NCBI RefSeq assembly: GCF_900005615.1
Contig: NZ_LN832562.1
Location: 496,001 to 560,000, forward strand
Reading direction: 5' to 3'
Length of the DNA stretch: 64,000 nt
From: Paracoccus aminovorans
Lineage (GTDB): Bacteria; Pseudomonadota; Alphaproteobacteria; Rhodobacterales; Rhodobacteraceae
Both the position numbers and the translations under genes were made by a program. Shown piece after piece: positions 9,685-20,298 of this stretch. The notes under the pieces are model-generated. The model was not told the origin of the DNA. It was given only the letters and a program-made list of their open reading frames with translations, and made no database searches. Each line of letters starts with the position of its first letter. The first letter of the stretch is position 1.

Positions 9685-10485
9685 ATGAACCATTTCCTGT
9701 TCGGAGTTTTTCCCTATATCGCCATCACGGTGATGATCCTGGGCGCCGTCGTCCGCTACGAGACCGAGCCCTTCACCTGGAAATCCTCGTCGAGCCAGCT
9801 TCTGCGCCGCAAGCAGTTCGTGCTGGGCTCGGTGCTGTTCCATGTCGGCGTGCTGATGATCCTCGGCGGGCATTTCGTCGGCCTGCTGACGCCGATCGCG
9901 GTCTGGGACGCGCTGGGGATCAGCCACGGCGCCAAGCAGGTCTTCGCCATGGCGATGGGCGGGTTTGCCGGCATCCTCGCCATGGTCGGCGGTCTGATCC
10001 TGCTGCACCGCCGGCTGATGGACCCGCGCATCCGCGCCAATTCCACCCTGGCCGATACCGGCATCCTGATCCTTCTGATGCTGCAATTGACGCTGGGCCT
10101 CTGCACCATCTTCGTTTCGGCCCGGCATCTGGACGGGCACGAGATGGTCAAGCTGATGCAATGGGCGCAGGGCATCGCCTATTTCGGCGCCGATCCGGCC
10201 GCGCATCTGCAAGGCGTCGCGCTGATCTTCAAGCTGCATATCCTGCTGGGGCTGACGATCTTCCTGCTGTTTCCCTTCACCCGGCTGGTGCACATGCTAT
10301 CCGCGCCGGTGCGCTACCTGTGGCGGCCGGGCTATCAGATCGTGCGCTCGAAACGCGGCGCCCGTCCGGGCGTCGGGCTGAACCCGATCCCGGCCACCGT
10401 GGCGGGGCGGGAGGCGCTGGCCCGCAAGGTCGCCGCCCGCGACATGGAGGCGCAGCAGGAACCGCTGCGCCATGCGGCGGAGTGA
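9685..10485 (+). CDS. narI: Respiratory nitrate reductase gamma subunit NarI (cytochrome b)
   Basis: The 266-residue five-helix membrane protein oxidises quinol and anchors NarGH. Haem ligands line up as His53 and His63 in helix 2 and His185 and His203 in helix 5, with spacing equal to that of characterised NarI proteins. ATG 9685 is chosen over an upstream in-frame ATG at 9598 because it follows GAGGAG and starts the conserved MNHFLFGVFPYIA, while the longer form would extend 77 bases into narJ. It completes the NarGHI complex and makes nitrate respiration energy-conserving. Confidence 0.96.
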   Translation: MNHFLFGVFPYIAITVMILGAVVRYETEPFTWKSSSSQLLRRKQFVLGSVLFHVGVLMILGGHFVGLLTPIAVWDALGISHGAKQVFAMAMGGFAGILAMVGGLILLHRRLMDPRIRANSTLADTGILILLMLQLTLGLCTIFVSARHLDGHEMVKLMQWAQGIAYFGADPAAHLQGVALIFKLHILLGLTIFLLFPFTRLVHMLSAPVRYLWRPGYQIVRSKRGARPGVGLNPIPATVAGREALARKVAARDMEAQQEPLRHAAE

Positions 10486-10490
10486 CGGCG

Positions 10491-11291
10491 ATGGAAATGA
10501 AGCCCCTGCTGCCCCCCGTCACCGTCAACGGCGTCACCATCAGCCCCGAGCGCATCGCCGCCGAGGCGCAGAACCATCCCGCGCCCAAGGGCAAGCCGGG
10601 CCTGGCGTGGAAAGCCGCCGCCCGGGCGCTCGCCCTGCGCGAGATCCTGCTGCAAGAGGCCCGCGCCCGCGGCCTGTCGCCCGACCCGGCCGAGATCGCG
10701 CCGGGCCGGCACGAGACCGAGGACGAGGCGCTGATCCGCCAGCTGATGGACGGCGCCATCACCCCCGAGCGGCCCGACGAGGCGGCGCTGCGCCGGGTCT
10801 ACGACGCCCAGCCCGAACGCTTCCGCGCGCCCTCGCTTTATGAGGCGGCGCATATCCTGTTCCCGGCCGCGCCCGACGATCCGGCGGCGCGCGACGCCGC
10901 ACGGGCGCAGGCCGGCCGGCTGCGAGAGGAATTGCGCCGCAGTCCGGACCGCTTTGCCCGGCTGGCGGCGGAACACAGCGCTTGCGCCTCGCGCGAGCAG
11001 GGCGGGCTTCTGGGCCAGCTGGTCTCGGGCGACACCGTACCGGAATTCGAGGCGGCGCTGGCCGCGCTCGACGAAGGCGCGATCAGCGAGCCGGTCGAGA
11101 CGCGTTACGGCATCCACCTGATCCGGCTGGACGCCCGGGCGCGGGGCGCGGTGCTGCCGTTCGAGACCGTGCTGCCGCATCTGCGCGAGGCGCAGGAAAA
11201 AGCGGCCTGGGTGCGCGCCAGCCGCGCCTTCGTAGCGGCGCTGGTGGCGCGGGCCCAGGTCTCGGGCGTCGCGATGACCGCCGGGACCTGA
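10491..11291 (+). CDS. Parvulin-type peptidyl-prolyl isomerase of the nar operon
   Basis: The 266-residue protein has an N-terminal SurA/NifM-like helical region (about 1-110) and a PpiC rotamase domain (about 115-215) with AHILF, EHSACASREQGGLLGQL and RYGIHLIRLD. No signal peptide is visible, so it should be cytoplasmic, unlike SurA or PrsA. It starts five bases after narI, with GGCGGAG upstream, so it is probably co-transcribed. Comparable nifM-like genes follow narI in Paracoccus and other nitrate reducers, but not in E. coli. A role in folding or assembly of a Nar subunit is inferred from position only. The start could also be the ATG two codons later. Confidence 0.88.
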   Translation: MEMKPLLPPVTVNGVTISPERIAAEAQNHPAPKGKPGLAWKAAARALALREILLQEARARGLSPDPAEIAPGRHETEDEALIRQLMDGAITPERPDEAALRRVYDAQPERFRAPSLYEAAHILFPAAPDDPAARDAARAQAGRLREELRRSPDRFARLAAEHSACASREQGGLLGQLVSGDTVPEFEAALAALDEGAISEPVETRYGIHLIRLDARARGAVLPFETVLPHLREAQEKAAWVRASRAFVAALVARAQVSGVAMTAGT

Positions 11292-11293
11292 AA

Positions 11294-11309
11294 CCGCCGG
11301 CTCAGGCGG
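11294..11309. terminator. Possible stem-loop between convergent ppiC and permease genes
   Basis: CCGCC-GGCTCA-GGCGG forms a short GC-rich hairpin directly after the ppiC stop and before the convergent permease stop. No T-run follows, so intrinsic termination is uncertain. Confidence 0.3.
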
Positions 11310-11315
11310 GACGGA

Positions 11316-12599
11316 TCACGCCGCCCGCCTGCGTCCCATCCCCAGCACCTGGTAGAGCAGCAGCGCCGCGAAGGTCGAGGTGCCGATGCCGCCAAGCGCG
11401 AAGCCGCCGAAGGTCACGGTGAAGTCGCCGCCGCCGAAGATCAGCGCCACGCCGACGGTGAACAGGTTCCTCGGGTCCGAGAAATCGACCTTGTTGTCCA
11501 CCCAGATCCGCGCCATGGCCGAGGCGATCAACCCGAAGACCGACACCGCCAGCCCCGCCAGCACCGGCGCCGGAATGGTCTGCAGGATGGCGCCGAACTT
11601 GGGCGACAGGCCCAGCAGGATGGCGATGGCTGCCGACAGCGGGAAGATCAGCGTCGAATAGACCTTGGTCATCGCCATGACGCCGATGTTCTCGGCATAG
11701 GTGGTGACGCCGGTGCCGCCGCCGCTGCCCGCCAGCATGGTCGCCAGCCCGTCGGCCAGGAAGCCGCGGCCGATATAGCGGTCCATGCTCTGCCCGGTGA
11801 TCGCGCCGAGCGCCTTGATATGGCCCAGGTTCTCGGCCACCAGCACGATGGCGACCGGGGCGATCAGCCCGACGGCGCCCCAGTCGAACTGCGGCGCGAC
11901 AAAGCGCGGCACCCCGAACCAGGGCGCGGCGCCCACGGCGGCGAAGTCGATCCCCGGCACCAGCGCCAGCCCGTTGCCCAGCACCAGCACCAGCGCATAG
12001 CCGAAGACCAGCGCGATCAGCACCGCGATGCGCCGCGTCGCCCGCGCGCCATAGACCGAGACCAGCGCCATGCACAGCACCGTCGCCAGCGCGATGCCCA
12101 GGTGCGAAAAGCTGCCGGCAAGCTGCTTGACCGCGACCGGGGCCAGGTTCAGCCCGATCGCCATGCCGATGGCGCCGGTGACCGCGGGCGGCATCAGCTT
12201 TTCGACCCAGCCGGCGCCGACGGCCATGACCACCAGCCCGATCAGCGCGTAAAGCGCGCCGGCGGCGATGATGCCGCCAAGCGCCAGGGCGATGTTCGGG
12301 TTCGGTCCGCCGCCGGCGAAGCCGGTCGCGGCCATGATCACGGCGATGAAGGCGAAGGAACTGCCCAGATAGCTGGGCACCCGGCCGCCGGTGACGACGA
12401 AGAACAGCAGCGTGCCGATGCCGGAAAAGAACACCGCCACATTCGGGTCGAAGCCCATGATCAGCGGCGCCAGGATGGTCGAGCCGGACATGGCCAGCAG
12501 GTGTTGCAGGCTCATCGGCAGGGCGGCGGCCAGCGGCAGCTTCTCGTCCGGCAGGACGGTGGCGCCGGCCGCGGGGCGCCAGTGGGGGAAATAACCCAT
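11316..12599 (-). CDS. uraA: NCS2-family uracil permease (UraA-like)
   Basis: The 427-residue polytopic protein belongs to the nucleobase:cation symporter-2 family. Diagnostic motifs are QHLLAMSGSTILAPLIMG near residues 33-50 and TTYAENIGVMAMTKV in the second half, the latter typical of uracil-type rather than xanthine-type members. It should carry out proton-linked uracil uptake across the inner membrane. It is transcribed alone, convergent to the nar operon, and no pyrimidine genes lie next to it. The subfamily assignment is moderately secure; the exact substrate is inferred. Confidence 0.85.
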   Translation of the reverse strand: MGYFPHWRPAAGATVLPDEKLPLAAALPMSLQHLLAMSGSTILAPLIMGFDPNVAVFFSGIGTLLFFVVTGGRVPSYLGSSFAFIAVIMAATGFAGGGPNPNIALALGGIIAAGALYALIGLVVMAVGAGWVEKLMPPAVTGAIGMAIGLNLAPVAVKQLAGSFSHLGIALATVLCMALVSVYGARATRRIAVLIALVFGYALVLVLGNGLALVPGIDFAAVGAAPWFGVPRFVAPQFDWGAVGLIAPVAIVLVAENLGHIKALGAITGQSMDRYIGRGFLADGLATMLAGSGGGTGVTTYAENIGVMAMTKVYSTLIFPLSAAIAILLGLSPKFGAILQTIPAPVLAGLAVSVFGLIASAMARIWVDNKVDFSDPRNLFTVGVALIFGGGDFTVTFGGFALGGIGTSTFAALLLYQVLGMGRRRAA

Positions 12600-12787
12600 C
12601 TCGGGCCTCGGGGTTGACGGTTTCGGTGGCCCCTCATGCGCGGCTTCGCCGGAAATTGCCAGAGCGCTTGTGGCCCGGCAGGCCGCTGCAAAAGCCCGTG
12701 CGACAAAAGCCGCCGCTGCGGGTCACGCAAAACCCGTTCCGGTTCGGAGGAAGCCATGTCCTTTTCAGGCCATCTTCACCGAATTCC

Positions 12788-12825
12788 AAAAGGTTTTCCG
12801 TCCAGGGACCCTGTGAAAACCCCTT
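12788..12825 (-). terminator. Long imperfect hairpin downstream of the Lrp-type regulator
   Basis: AAAGG-TTTTC pairs with GAAAA-CC(C)CTTT around an inner CAGGG-A-CCCTG, giving an extended hairpin 43 bases beyond the stop of the regulator at 12869 and 189 bases upstream of the permease start. The minus-strand copy ends in CCTTT rather than a long T-run. It may terminate the regulator transcript or act as an operator for the permease gene. Confidence 0.45.
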
Positions 12826-12868
12826 TCGGCAGCCTGCCGAACCGCCCGGAACCTTGTCCCCGCCCGCG

Positions 12869-13351
12869 TCACTCGGGCAGCGGCACGCCACCCTGCTTGA
12901 GGCAGCGCAGCGCGAAGCACGAGCGGGAATTGCGAATGCCGGGGATGCGAAACAGCCGCTTGCGCAGGAAATCCTCATAGCCGCGGGTGCCGCTGACCGC
13001 GACCTTCAGCATATAGTCGTATTCGCCCGAGACCAGCCAGACCTCGATCACCTCGGGCAGTTCCACGATCTGGCGGCCGAAGTTTTCCAGCACCTCCTCG
13101 TCGTGGCGGTCCAGCATGACCTCGACCAGCACGGTTTCCGGCACCCCCAGCAATTCCCGGTCCAGCAGCGCGGCATAGCCGCGGATATAGCCCTCGGCCT
13201 CCAGCCGGCGGGTGCGCTGCCAGCAGGGGCTGGGCGACAGCCCGACACGCTCGGCCAGCTGGGTGTTCGACAGTCGGCCGTCGCCGCTGAGCTCGCGCAG
13301 GATTCGGCGGTCGATGGCGTCGAGGCCGCGCACAGAAGATTCGTCCGACAT
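12869..13351 (-). CDS. bkdR: Lrp/AsnC-family regulator, likely of the branched-chain ketoacid dehydrogenase operon
   Basis: The 160-residue protein has the AsnC helix-turn-helix near residues 10-55 (LDAIDRRILRELSGDGRLS, LAERVGLSPSPCWQRTRRLE) and a RAM ligand-binding domain after residue 70 (VSGEYDYMLKVAV). It is divergent from the bkd operon, the position of Pseudomonas BkdR, an Lrp-type activator responding to branched-chain amino acids. The intergenic region carries a strong inverted repeat. The family is certain; the name rests on context. Confidence 0.85.
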   Translation of the reverse strand: MSDESSVRGLDAIDRRILRELSGDGRLSNTQLAERVGLSPSPCWQRTRRLEAEGYIRGYAALLDRELLGVPETVLVEVMLDRHDEEVLENFGRQIVELPEVIEVWLVSGEYDYMLKVAVSGTRGYEDFLRKRLFRIPGIRNSRSCFALRCLKQGGVPLPE

Positions 13352-13373
13352 ATCGCATCCATGCGGAATTTCC

Positions 13374-13400
13374 TTTTGACCTATCGCCTTCGGGTCAAAA
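13374..13400. promoter_or_regulatory. Inverted repeat in the bkdR-bkdA1 divergent promoter
   Basis: TTTTGACC at 13374-13381 and GGTCAAAA at 13393-13400 form perfect 8-base arms around 11 bases. They are flanked by further AT-rich repeats (AATTTCC on the left, GGAAATT on the right). The site is 22 bases upstream of the regulator start and about 130 bases upstream of bkdA1. AT-rich dyads of this kind suit Lrp-family binding, so it is probably the regulator's operator. Confidence 0.6.
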
Positions 13401-13526
13401 ATAGGAAAGGAAATTTTTCAACCTCCGGTCTATCCTTATCCTGTATTGGCCAGGGAGGGGCAAATGCATCCGACAGCAGCGCATCACGGCCGGGGCCGCG
13501 CGCCCGCAGCGGACGGCGGGAGCTAG

Positions 13527-14783
<1,257 letters not shown>

Positions 14784-14784
14784 C

Positions 14785-15801
14785 ATGGCGCGCATGACGA
14801 TGATCGAGGCCATCCGCGACGCGCTGGACGTGGCGATGGGCGCCGACCCGACCGTGGTCGTCTTCGGCGAGGACGTGGGCTATTTCGGCGGCGTCTTCCG
14901 CTGCACCGCCGGGCTGCAGGCGAAATACGGCAAGACCCGCTGCTTCGACACGCCGATCAACGAATCCGGCATCGTCGGCGCCGGCATCGGCATGGCCGCC
15001 TATGGGCTGAAGCCCGTGGTCGAGATCCAGTTCGCCGACTACGTCTATCCGGCCTATGACCAGATCGTGTCCGAGGCGGCGCGGCTGCGCTATCGCTCGG
15101 CCGGGCAATTCACCTGCCCGATGGTGGTCAGGATGCCGACCGGCGGCGGCATCTTCGGCGGCCAGACCCACAGCCAGTCGCCCGAGGCGCTGTTCACCCA
15201 TGTCACCGGGCTGAAGGTCGTGGTGCCCTCGAACCCGCGGGACGCCAAGGGGCTGCTCATGTCGGCCATCGCGGACCCCGACCCGGTGATCTTCCTGGAA
15301 CCGAAGCGGCTCTACAACGGCCCCTTCGACGGCCACCCCGACCGGCCGGTGACGGCCTGGAAGACGCATGAGCTGGGCGAAGTGCCCGAGGGGCATTACA
15401 CCGTGCCGCTGGGCAAGGCCGTGGTGCGCCGTCCGGGCCAGGCCGCGACGATCCTGACCTATGGCACCATGGTCCATGTCGCGCTGGCGGCGGCGGCCGA
15501 GTCGGGCGTCGACGCCGAGGTGATCGACCTGCGCACCCTGCTGCCGCTGGACATGGAGACCATCACGGCCTCGGTCAACAAGACCGGCCGCTGTCTGGTG
15601 CTGCACGAGGCGACGCTGACCTCGGGCTTTGGCGCCGAGCTGGCGGCGCTGGTGCAGGCGGAATGCTTCTGGCATCTGGAAGCGCCGATCCGACGGGTGG
15701 CGGGCTGGGACACGCCCTATCCGCATACGCATGAATGGAGCTATTTCCCCGGTCCCGCACGGGTGGCCGAGGCGCTGCGTCAACTGGTCGAGGTGGCCTG
15801 A
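14785..15801 (+). CDS. bkdA2: Branched-chain 2-oxoacid dehydrogenase E1 beta subunit
   Basis: The 338-residue transketolase-like protein starts one base after bkdA1. It carries [16 protein letters not shown] near residue 30, the E1-beta active-site region, and the C-terminal transketolase domain ([15 protein letters not shown]). It pairs with BkdA1 in an alpha2beta2 E1. The phrase [20 protein letters not shown] is the conserved E1-beta core. One-base spacing implies coupled translation and fixed stoichiometry. Confidence 0.95.
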   Translation: MARMTMIEAIRDALDVAMGADPTVVVFGEDVGYFGGVFRCTAGLQAKYGKTRCFDTPINESGIVGAGIGMAAYGLKPVVEIQFADYVYPAYDQIVSEAARLRYRSAGQFTCPMVVRMPTGGGIFGGQTHSQSPEALFTHVTGLKVVVPSNPRDAKGLLMSAIADPDPVIFLEPKRLYNGPFDGHPDRPVTAWKTHELGEVPEGHYTVPLGKAVVRRPGQAATILTYGTMVHVALAAAAESGVDAEVIDLRTLLPLDMETITASVNKTGRCLVLHEATLTSGFGAELAALVQAECFWHLEAPIRRVAGWDTPYPHTHEWSYFPGPARVAEALRQLVEVA

Positions 15802-15802
15802 C

Positions 15803-17107
15803 ATGGGTATCCACGCAATCCGCATGCCCGACATCGGCGAAGGCATCGCCGAGGCCGAGATCGCCGAATGGCTGGTCAAGCCCGGCGACGTCCTGCGCGA
15901 GGACGACCCGATGGTCGCGGTGATGACCGACAAGGCCACGGTCGAGATCCCCTCGCCCGTCACCGGCACCGTGGTCTGGCAGGCCGGCGTGCCCGGAGAC
16001 GTGATCGCCGTCGGTGCCGAGCTGGTTCGGCTGGAGGTGGACGGGCCCGGCAATGTCGCCGCCGAGGCCGAGACCGCCGCCCCGGAGCCGCCGCGGCAAG
16101 CCGGGGCCGGCGCTGCGCCCGAACCCCCGGTTTCGTCGCGGCAGGCCGAGACAGCCCCGCTCGACGCCGAAAAGCCGGAGCCCGAACCCGGTCCGCAGCC
16201 CCACGCCCCGGCCGCGCAGCCGCACGCCGCCCCCCTGCGCCCCGAGGGCGAAAAGCCCATCGCCTCGCCTTCGGTGCGGGCGCGGGCGCGCGAGGCCGGC
16301 GTGGACCTGCGGCTGGTGCGCGGCTCGGGTCCCGCCGGACGCATCGGCCATCAGGACCTCGACGCCTTCATCGCCTCGGGCGGGCTGCCCGCGCCCTGCG
16401 GCCCGCAGCCGGACGCCTCGGTCGAGGAGATCCGCGTCATCGGGTTGCGCCGCAAGATCGCCGCGCGCATGCAGGCCGCGAGCCAGGTCCCGCAGATCAC
16501 CATCGTCGAAGAGGTGGATGCCACCGCGCTGGAGGAATTGCGGGCGCGGATGAACGCGCAGGGCAAGGCGGGGCGGCTGAACCCGCTGCCCTTCATCGCC
16601 CGCGCCCTGGTGCGGGCCCTGCGCGAACAGCCGGCGCTGAACGCGCATTACGACGCCGAGGCCGGGCTGATCCGCCGCTTCGGCGCCGTGCACCTGGGCA
16701 TCGCCACGCAGACCCCGCAGGGGCTGATGGTGCCGGTGGTCCGCCACGCCGAGGCGCTGGACCTGCGCGCCACCGCGGCCGAGATCGCGCGGCTGGCCGC
16801 CGCCGCCCGCGACGGCAGCGCCAAGCGCGACGCGCTTTCCGGCTCGACCATCACCATCACCTCGCTGGGGCCCCTTGGCGCCATCGCCTCGACGCCGATC
16901 CTGAACCTGCCCGAGGTCGCCATCGTCGGCGTCAACCGGCTGGCGGTGCGGCCGTTCTGGAACGGCGCCGCCTTCGAGCCGCGCAAGATTATGAACCTGT
17001 CCTGCAGCTTCGACCACCGGGTGATCGACGGCTGGGACGCCGCCGTCTTCGTGGCGCGGCTGAAGGAACTGCTGGAGACCCCGGCGCTGATCTTCGTGGA
17101 GGGCTGA
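15803..17107 (+). CDS. bkdB: Dihydrolipoyl transacylase E2 of the branched-chain complex
   Basis: The 434-residue protein begins at ATG 15803, one base after bkdA2. An earlier in-frame ATG (15629) lies inside bkdA2 and was rejected. Order of domains: lipoyl domain (about 1-80, lipoyl-lysine in [12 protein letters not shown]), a Pro/Ala/Glu-rich linker (about 80-145), the peripheral-subunit-binding domain ([20 protein letters not shown] to DLDAF), and a catalytic acyltransferase core ending in [15 protein letters not shown] with the active-site histidine. It forms the core to which E1 and E3 attach. Confidence 0.94.
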   Translation: MGIHAIRMPDIGEGIAEAEIAEWLVKPGDVLREDDPMVAVMTDKATVEIPSPVTGTVVWQAGVPGDVIAVGAELVRLEVDGPGNVAAEAETAAPEPPRQAGAGAAPEPPVSSRQAETAPLDAEKPEPEPGPQPHAPAAQPHAAPLRPEGEKPIASPSVRARAREAGVDLRLVRGSGPAGRIGHQDLDAFIASGGLPAPCGPQPDASVEEIRVIGLRRKIAARMQAASQVPQITIVEEVDATALEELRARMNAQGKAGRLNPLPFIARALVRALREQPALNAHYDAEAGLIRRFGAVHLGIATQTPQGLMVPVVRHAEALDLRATAAEIARLAAAARDGSAKRDALSGSTITITSLGPLGAIASTPILNLPEVAIVGVNRLAVRPFWNGAAFEPRKIMNLSCSFDHRVIDGWDAAVFVARLKELLETPALIFVEG

Positions 17108-17110
17108 GCG

Positions 17111-18499
17111 ATGCGCGAGATCCAATGCAGGCTGCTGATCCTCGGCGCCGGCCCCGGCGGCTATGTCTGCGCCATCCGCGCCGGCCAGCTGGGCGTCGAC
17201 ACCGTCGTCGTCGATGCCGAGCCGCCGGGCGGCACCTGCCTGAATGTCGGCTGCATCCCGTCGAAGGCGCTGATCCACGCAGCCGAGGAATATCATCGCA
17301 TTGTGCAGCTTTCATCGAATCCTTCGATGGGCATCGCCGCCAGGGGCGCGACGCTGGACCTGGCCGCGACCATGGCTTGGAAGGACGGCATCGTCGCGCG
17401 GCTGTCCGGCGGCGTGGCCGCTCTGCTGCACAAGGCCAAGGTCCGGCTGGTGACGGGACGGGCCACGCTGCGCGACGGCAAGACTTTGCGGGTCGAGACC
17501 CCCGAGGGTCCGGTGCAGATCCGCACCGAGGTCCTGGTGCTGGCCACCGGAGCGGAACCGATCGAGATCCCGGCGCTGCCCTTCGGCGGCAAGGTGATCT
17601 CCTCGACCGGGGCGCTGGCGCTGACCGAGGTGCCGCACCGCCTCGCCGTGGTCGGCGGCGGCTATATCGGGCTGGAACTGGGCATCGCCTTCGCCAAGCT
17701 GGGCTCGCAGGTGACGGTGGTCGAGGCTGCGCCGCGCATCCTGCCGCAATACGACGCCGAACTGACCCGCCCGGTCGCGCAACGGCTGGCGGCGCTTGGC
17801 GTCCGCGTGCTGACCGGCGCCCGGGCCGGCGGCCTCTCGGACAGCGGCGCCCTGCGCGTCGCCGGCGCCGACGGGGCCGAGGACATCGCCGCCGACAAGG
17901 TGCTGGTGACCGTCGGCCGCCGCCCCCGCGCCACCGGCGCCGGCATCGACGGGCTGCGGCTTGAGATGGCCGGCCCGTTCCTGAAAATCGACGAGCGCTG
18001 CCGCACCTCGATGACAGGCGTGCTGGCGATCGGCGACGTGACGGGCGAGCCGATGCTGGCCCATCGCGCCATGGCCCAGGGCGAGATGGTGGCCGAACTG
18101 GTCGCGGGCCAGCGCCGCGCCTGGGACAAACGCGCCGTCCCGGCTGTCTGCTTCACCGACCCCGAGATCGTCAGCGTCGGCCTGTCCCCGGACGAGGCGC
18201 AGGCCCAGAACCACCGGATCGTCACCGGGCTGTTCCCCTTTGCCGCCAGCGGCCGGGCGATGACGGCGGGCGACGAGGCGGGCTTCGTCCGCGTCACCGC
18301 GCGCGAGGACACGCATGAGCTGCTGGGCATCCAGGCGGTGGGCGCCGGCGTGGCCGAACTGGCCGGCGGCTTCGCCCTGGCGCTGGAGATGGGGGCGCGG
18401 GTCGAGGACATCGCCGGCACCGTCCACGCCCACCCGACCCGGGGCGAGGCCTTGCACGAAGCCTGCCTGCGCGCCCTGGGCCAGGCGCTGCACATCTAG
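17111..18499 (+). CDS. lpdV: Dihydrolipoyl dehydrogenase E3 of the branched-chain complex
   Basis: The 462-residue FAD-dependent disulfide oxidoreductase reoxidises E2 lipoamide with NAD+. Visible are the FAD dinucleotide motif (ILGAGPGGYVCAIRAGQLG), the redox disulfide in GGTCLNVGCIPSK, a second nucleotide fold (VVGGGYIGLELGIAFAKLG) and the C-terminal His-Glu dyad in HAHPTRGEALHEA. Ribosome site GGAGGG sits at the end of bkdB. It is last in the operon and is followed by a terminator-like hairpin. Confidence 0.95.
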   Translation: MREIQCRLLILGAGPGGYVCAIRAGQLGVDTVVVDAEPPGGTCLNVGCIPSKALIHAAEEYHRIVQLSSNPSMGIAARGATLDLAATMAWKDGIVARLSGGVAALLHKAKVRLVTGRATLRDGKTLRVETPEGPVQIRTEVLVLATGAEPIEIPALPFGGKVISSTGALALTEVPHRLAVVGGGYIGLELGIAFAKLGSQVTVVEAAPRILPQYDAELTRPVAQRLAALGVRVLTGARAGGLSDSGALRVAGADGAEDIAADKVLVTVGRRPRATGAGIDGLRLEMAGPFLKIDERCRTSMTGVLAIGDVTGEPMLAHRAMAQGEMVAELVAGQRRAWDKRAVPAVCFTDPEIVSVGLSPDEAQAQNHRIVTGLFPFAASGRAMTAGDEAGFVRVTAREDTHELLGIQAVGAGVAELAGGFALALEMGARVEDIAGTVHAHPTRGEALHEACLRALGQALHI

Positions 18500-18536
18500 C
18501 CGAACCGCAGGCTGATCTCTTCTTCTGGGTCGCACC

Positions 18537-18553
18537 GGGCGCGCCGCCCTTTT
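18537..18553 (+). terminator. Terminator-like hairpin after the bkd operon
   Basis: GGGCG-CGC-CGCCC followed directly by TTTT, starting 38 bases past the lpdV stop. It is a short stem with a short T-run, but the position fits transcription termination of the bkd operon. Confidence 0.55.
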
Positions 18554-18639
18554 ACTCGTCCGCGCGCTCGGCGGCCGGGTCAGCGTGTTGCCAACTGCCC
18601 GGGCGGCCTTTGCCCTACGGGCGGTGCACCGGGCCGGGG

Positions 18640-18990
18640 CGCCAGCCGCAGCCGAGGCGCAGGTCGTCCAGCGGCTGCCCGGACGGCCGCCGCTGGCCCT
18701 CGTCCCCGGGCAGAAGAGGTGATTTTCCCGGCAAGGCGCCGGCGCCCCTGCCGTTTCGGCTGCGGGCGGCGTCGCGTCATGGCGCGGGCTGGTCTTTGCC
18801 GACAAGCCCCTGGCTGAGGTGGCGGCCGAACTGGGCCGCTATCGTCCGGGCCGGGTGATGGCCGATCCGCGCGGCGGCGCCGGTGCCGGCGGTCTGCGAC
18901 ACCACCGACATTCCCGGCGCCTTCGACAGTCTCGTGCGCAGCCTGCCGCTGCGGGTAGTCGACGCCGGCCTGGCCCTGCTGGTGGTGGCG
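18640..18990 (+). pseudogene. Remnant of a FecR-type anti-sigma factor
   Basis: No intact frame exists, but the plus strand encodes fragments of FecR. VASWRGLVFADKPLAEVAAELGRY (18773-18844, split by no stop in its frame) is the classic FecR C-terminal signature (SWR-G-LvF-d-pL-eV-ELnRY). It is followed in a shifted frame by VCDTTDIPGAFDSLVRSLPLRVVD, the end of the STN-like interaction domain. Upstream residues that resemble the FecR beta-helix are barely recognisable. The remnant precedes a TonB receptor remnant, so this was once a FecR-receptor signalling pair. Exact borders are uncertain. Confidence 0.7.
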
Positions 18991-19149
18991 GGTCGAGATT
19001 TTCCACCGGCGCTCATCAAAATCACGCGTCCGTTGTGCTCAGGTCTTGGCGGCCTGTGACCGCCCGCAGAACATTTCGCGGTCCAGCCCGGGGCGCGCGG
19101 CTGTGCTGATGCTGCTGGCCGCCGGTTCCGGCCATCCGGCCCAGGCCGA

Positions 19150-19863
19150 GACGAGAAAAGCGACACCCTCGTCGGCCGCGCCGGCCTGGTCTAACTGGCG
19201 CCGAACGGGCTGGCGCTCTCTATGCCTCGTTCAGCCAGGCCTTCGAGCCGGTGACCGGAAGCAACAGGCTGCGCGAGCGTTTCGTCCCCAGCCAAGGCAC
19301 GCAATAGGAGATCGGCCTGCGCTGCCAGCCAGCAGGCAGCGACATGCTGATCTCGCGGCGGTCTATCAGCCGACGCGGGAAAACAAGCTGACCTCGGACC
19401 GCGCGGACGACGATTTAGCGGGGCAAGATGCGTTCGCGCGGCTTCGGGTTCGGGCCCGCACCGCGCTGGGCAACGATGCCAGCCTGATCGCCGCCTATGC
19501 CTATACCGACGCGATCACGCGGGACGGCGGGCCGATGGCGCCGCGGCGGGATGGCAAGCGCACCGGCGGCATTCTCTGCCTCATGGCCTGGCTCTGGGTC
19601 GACTATCGCTTCGTCCGGCAGGGCCTGCACGGGCTGAAGCTCCGGCCGGGCTGCGCCATGTCGGCGAGGTCCCGGCTAACTGGGCAGAGTTCACCGTGCC
19701 CGCCCATACCCTGGTCGATGCGATGGCCAGCTACGAGCAGGACGACTGGAAGCGGATGCTGAACATCGACAACCTGCTGGACGAGGCATATGCCTCCTGC
19801 CATCCCGACTGTTTCTGGGGCCAGCCGCGGCGGGTGGCGCTGACCGCATCGCGGCGCTGGTAA
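19150..19863 (+). pseudogene. Remnant of a FhuA-type TonB-dependent siderophore receptor (C-terminal third)
   Basis: Reading across several frames gives about 230 residues of outer-membrane barrel. The pieces include GRAGLV(stop)LAPNGLALYASFSQ, FEPVTGSNRL, FVPSQGTQ(stop)EIGLR, TRENKLTSD, ARTALGNDASLIAAYAYTDA, VDYRFVRQGLHGLKL, FTVPAHTLVDAMASYEQDDW, NIDNLLDEAY, and the closing VALTASRRW-stop at 19863. At least two in-frame stops (TAA at 19191, TAG at 19305) and several frameshifts break it. The signal peptide, plug and most of the barrel are missing; a short secretory-like stretch (about 19100-19150) may be a trace of the N terminus. It cannot make a functional receptor. Confidence 0.8.
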
Positions 19864-19922
19864 GGGGCGCGGATCGGTCGATCCGCCCGGCGTCGTTTGG
19901 GCCGGGTCGTGCGGACCGGCCT

Positions 19923-20132
19923 TCAGCCGCGGCCGGGCCGGGCGGCGTCGCGCAACAGCCACAGCCAGAAAGCGCCGTGGGGCAGCACCGCCACCCGCGC
20001 CCCCAGCCCCGGGGCGCCGCAGGCCCAGCCGAGCAATGCGCCGATCTCGGCGCAGACAGCCAGCGACAAGAGATACCAGACCACCCCGCAAGCGAGACGC
20101 AGAAGCCATTCCCTGTGCCGCTCCAGCGTCAT
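19923..20132 (-). CDS. Possible small membrane protein, unrecognised
   Basis: A 69-residue frame with two hydrophobic stretches (about residues 9-33 and 44-60) and a basic tail. The start is an ATG at 20132; no convincing ribosome site is visible, and the frame can extend upstream to 20228. It lies convergent to the receptor remnant. I do not recognise the family. Small membrane proteins of similar size accompany some iron-uptake loci, but no conserved motif supports that here. It may be a real gene or a chance frame in a decaying region. Confidence 0.35.
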   Translation of the reverse strand: MTLERHREWLLRLACGVVWYLLSLAVCAEIGALLGWACGAPGLGARVAVLPHGAFWLWLLRDAARPGRG

Positions 20133-20298
20133 GCAGGAGCGCGGCGGTCCGGCCCCGGCGGGGCGTCTGCCATCGCTGCGTTCATCCTGGCCTTCCTCCC
20201 GCGCGGGCCCTGCCGCGCCCATCGGCACCGGCCGGGCTGGACATTCGGTCCCGGCCCGCCGAAATGATCATTCTGCAAGGCATCGCCGCACAGAAGAG

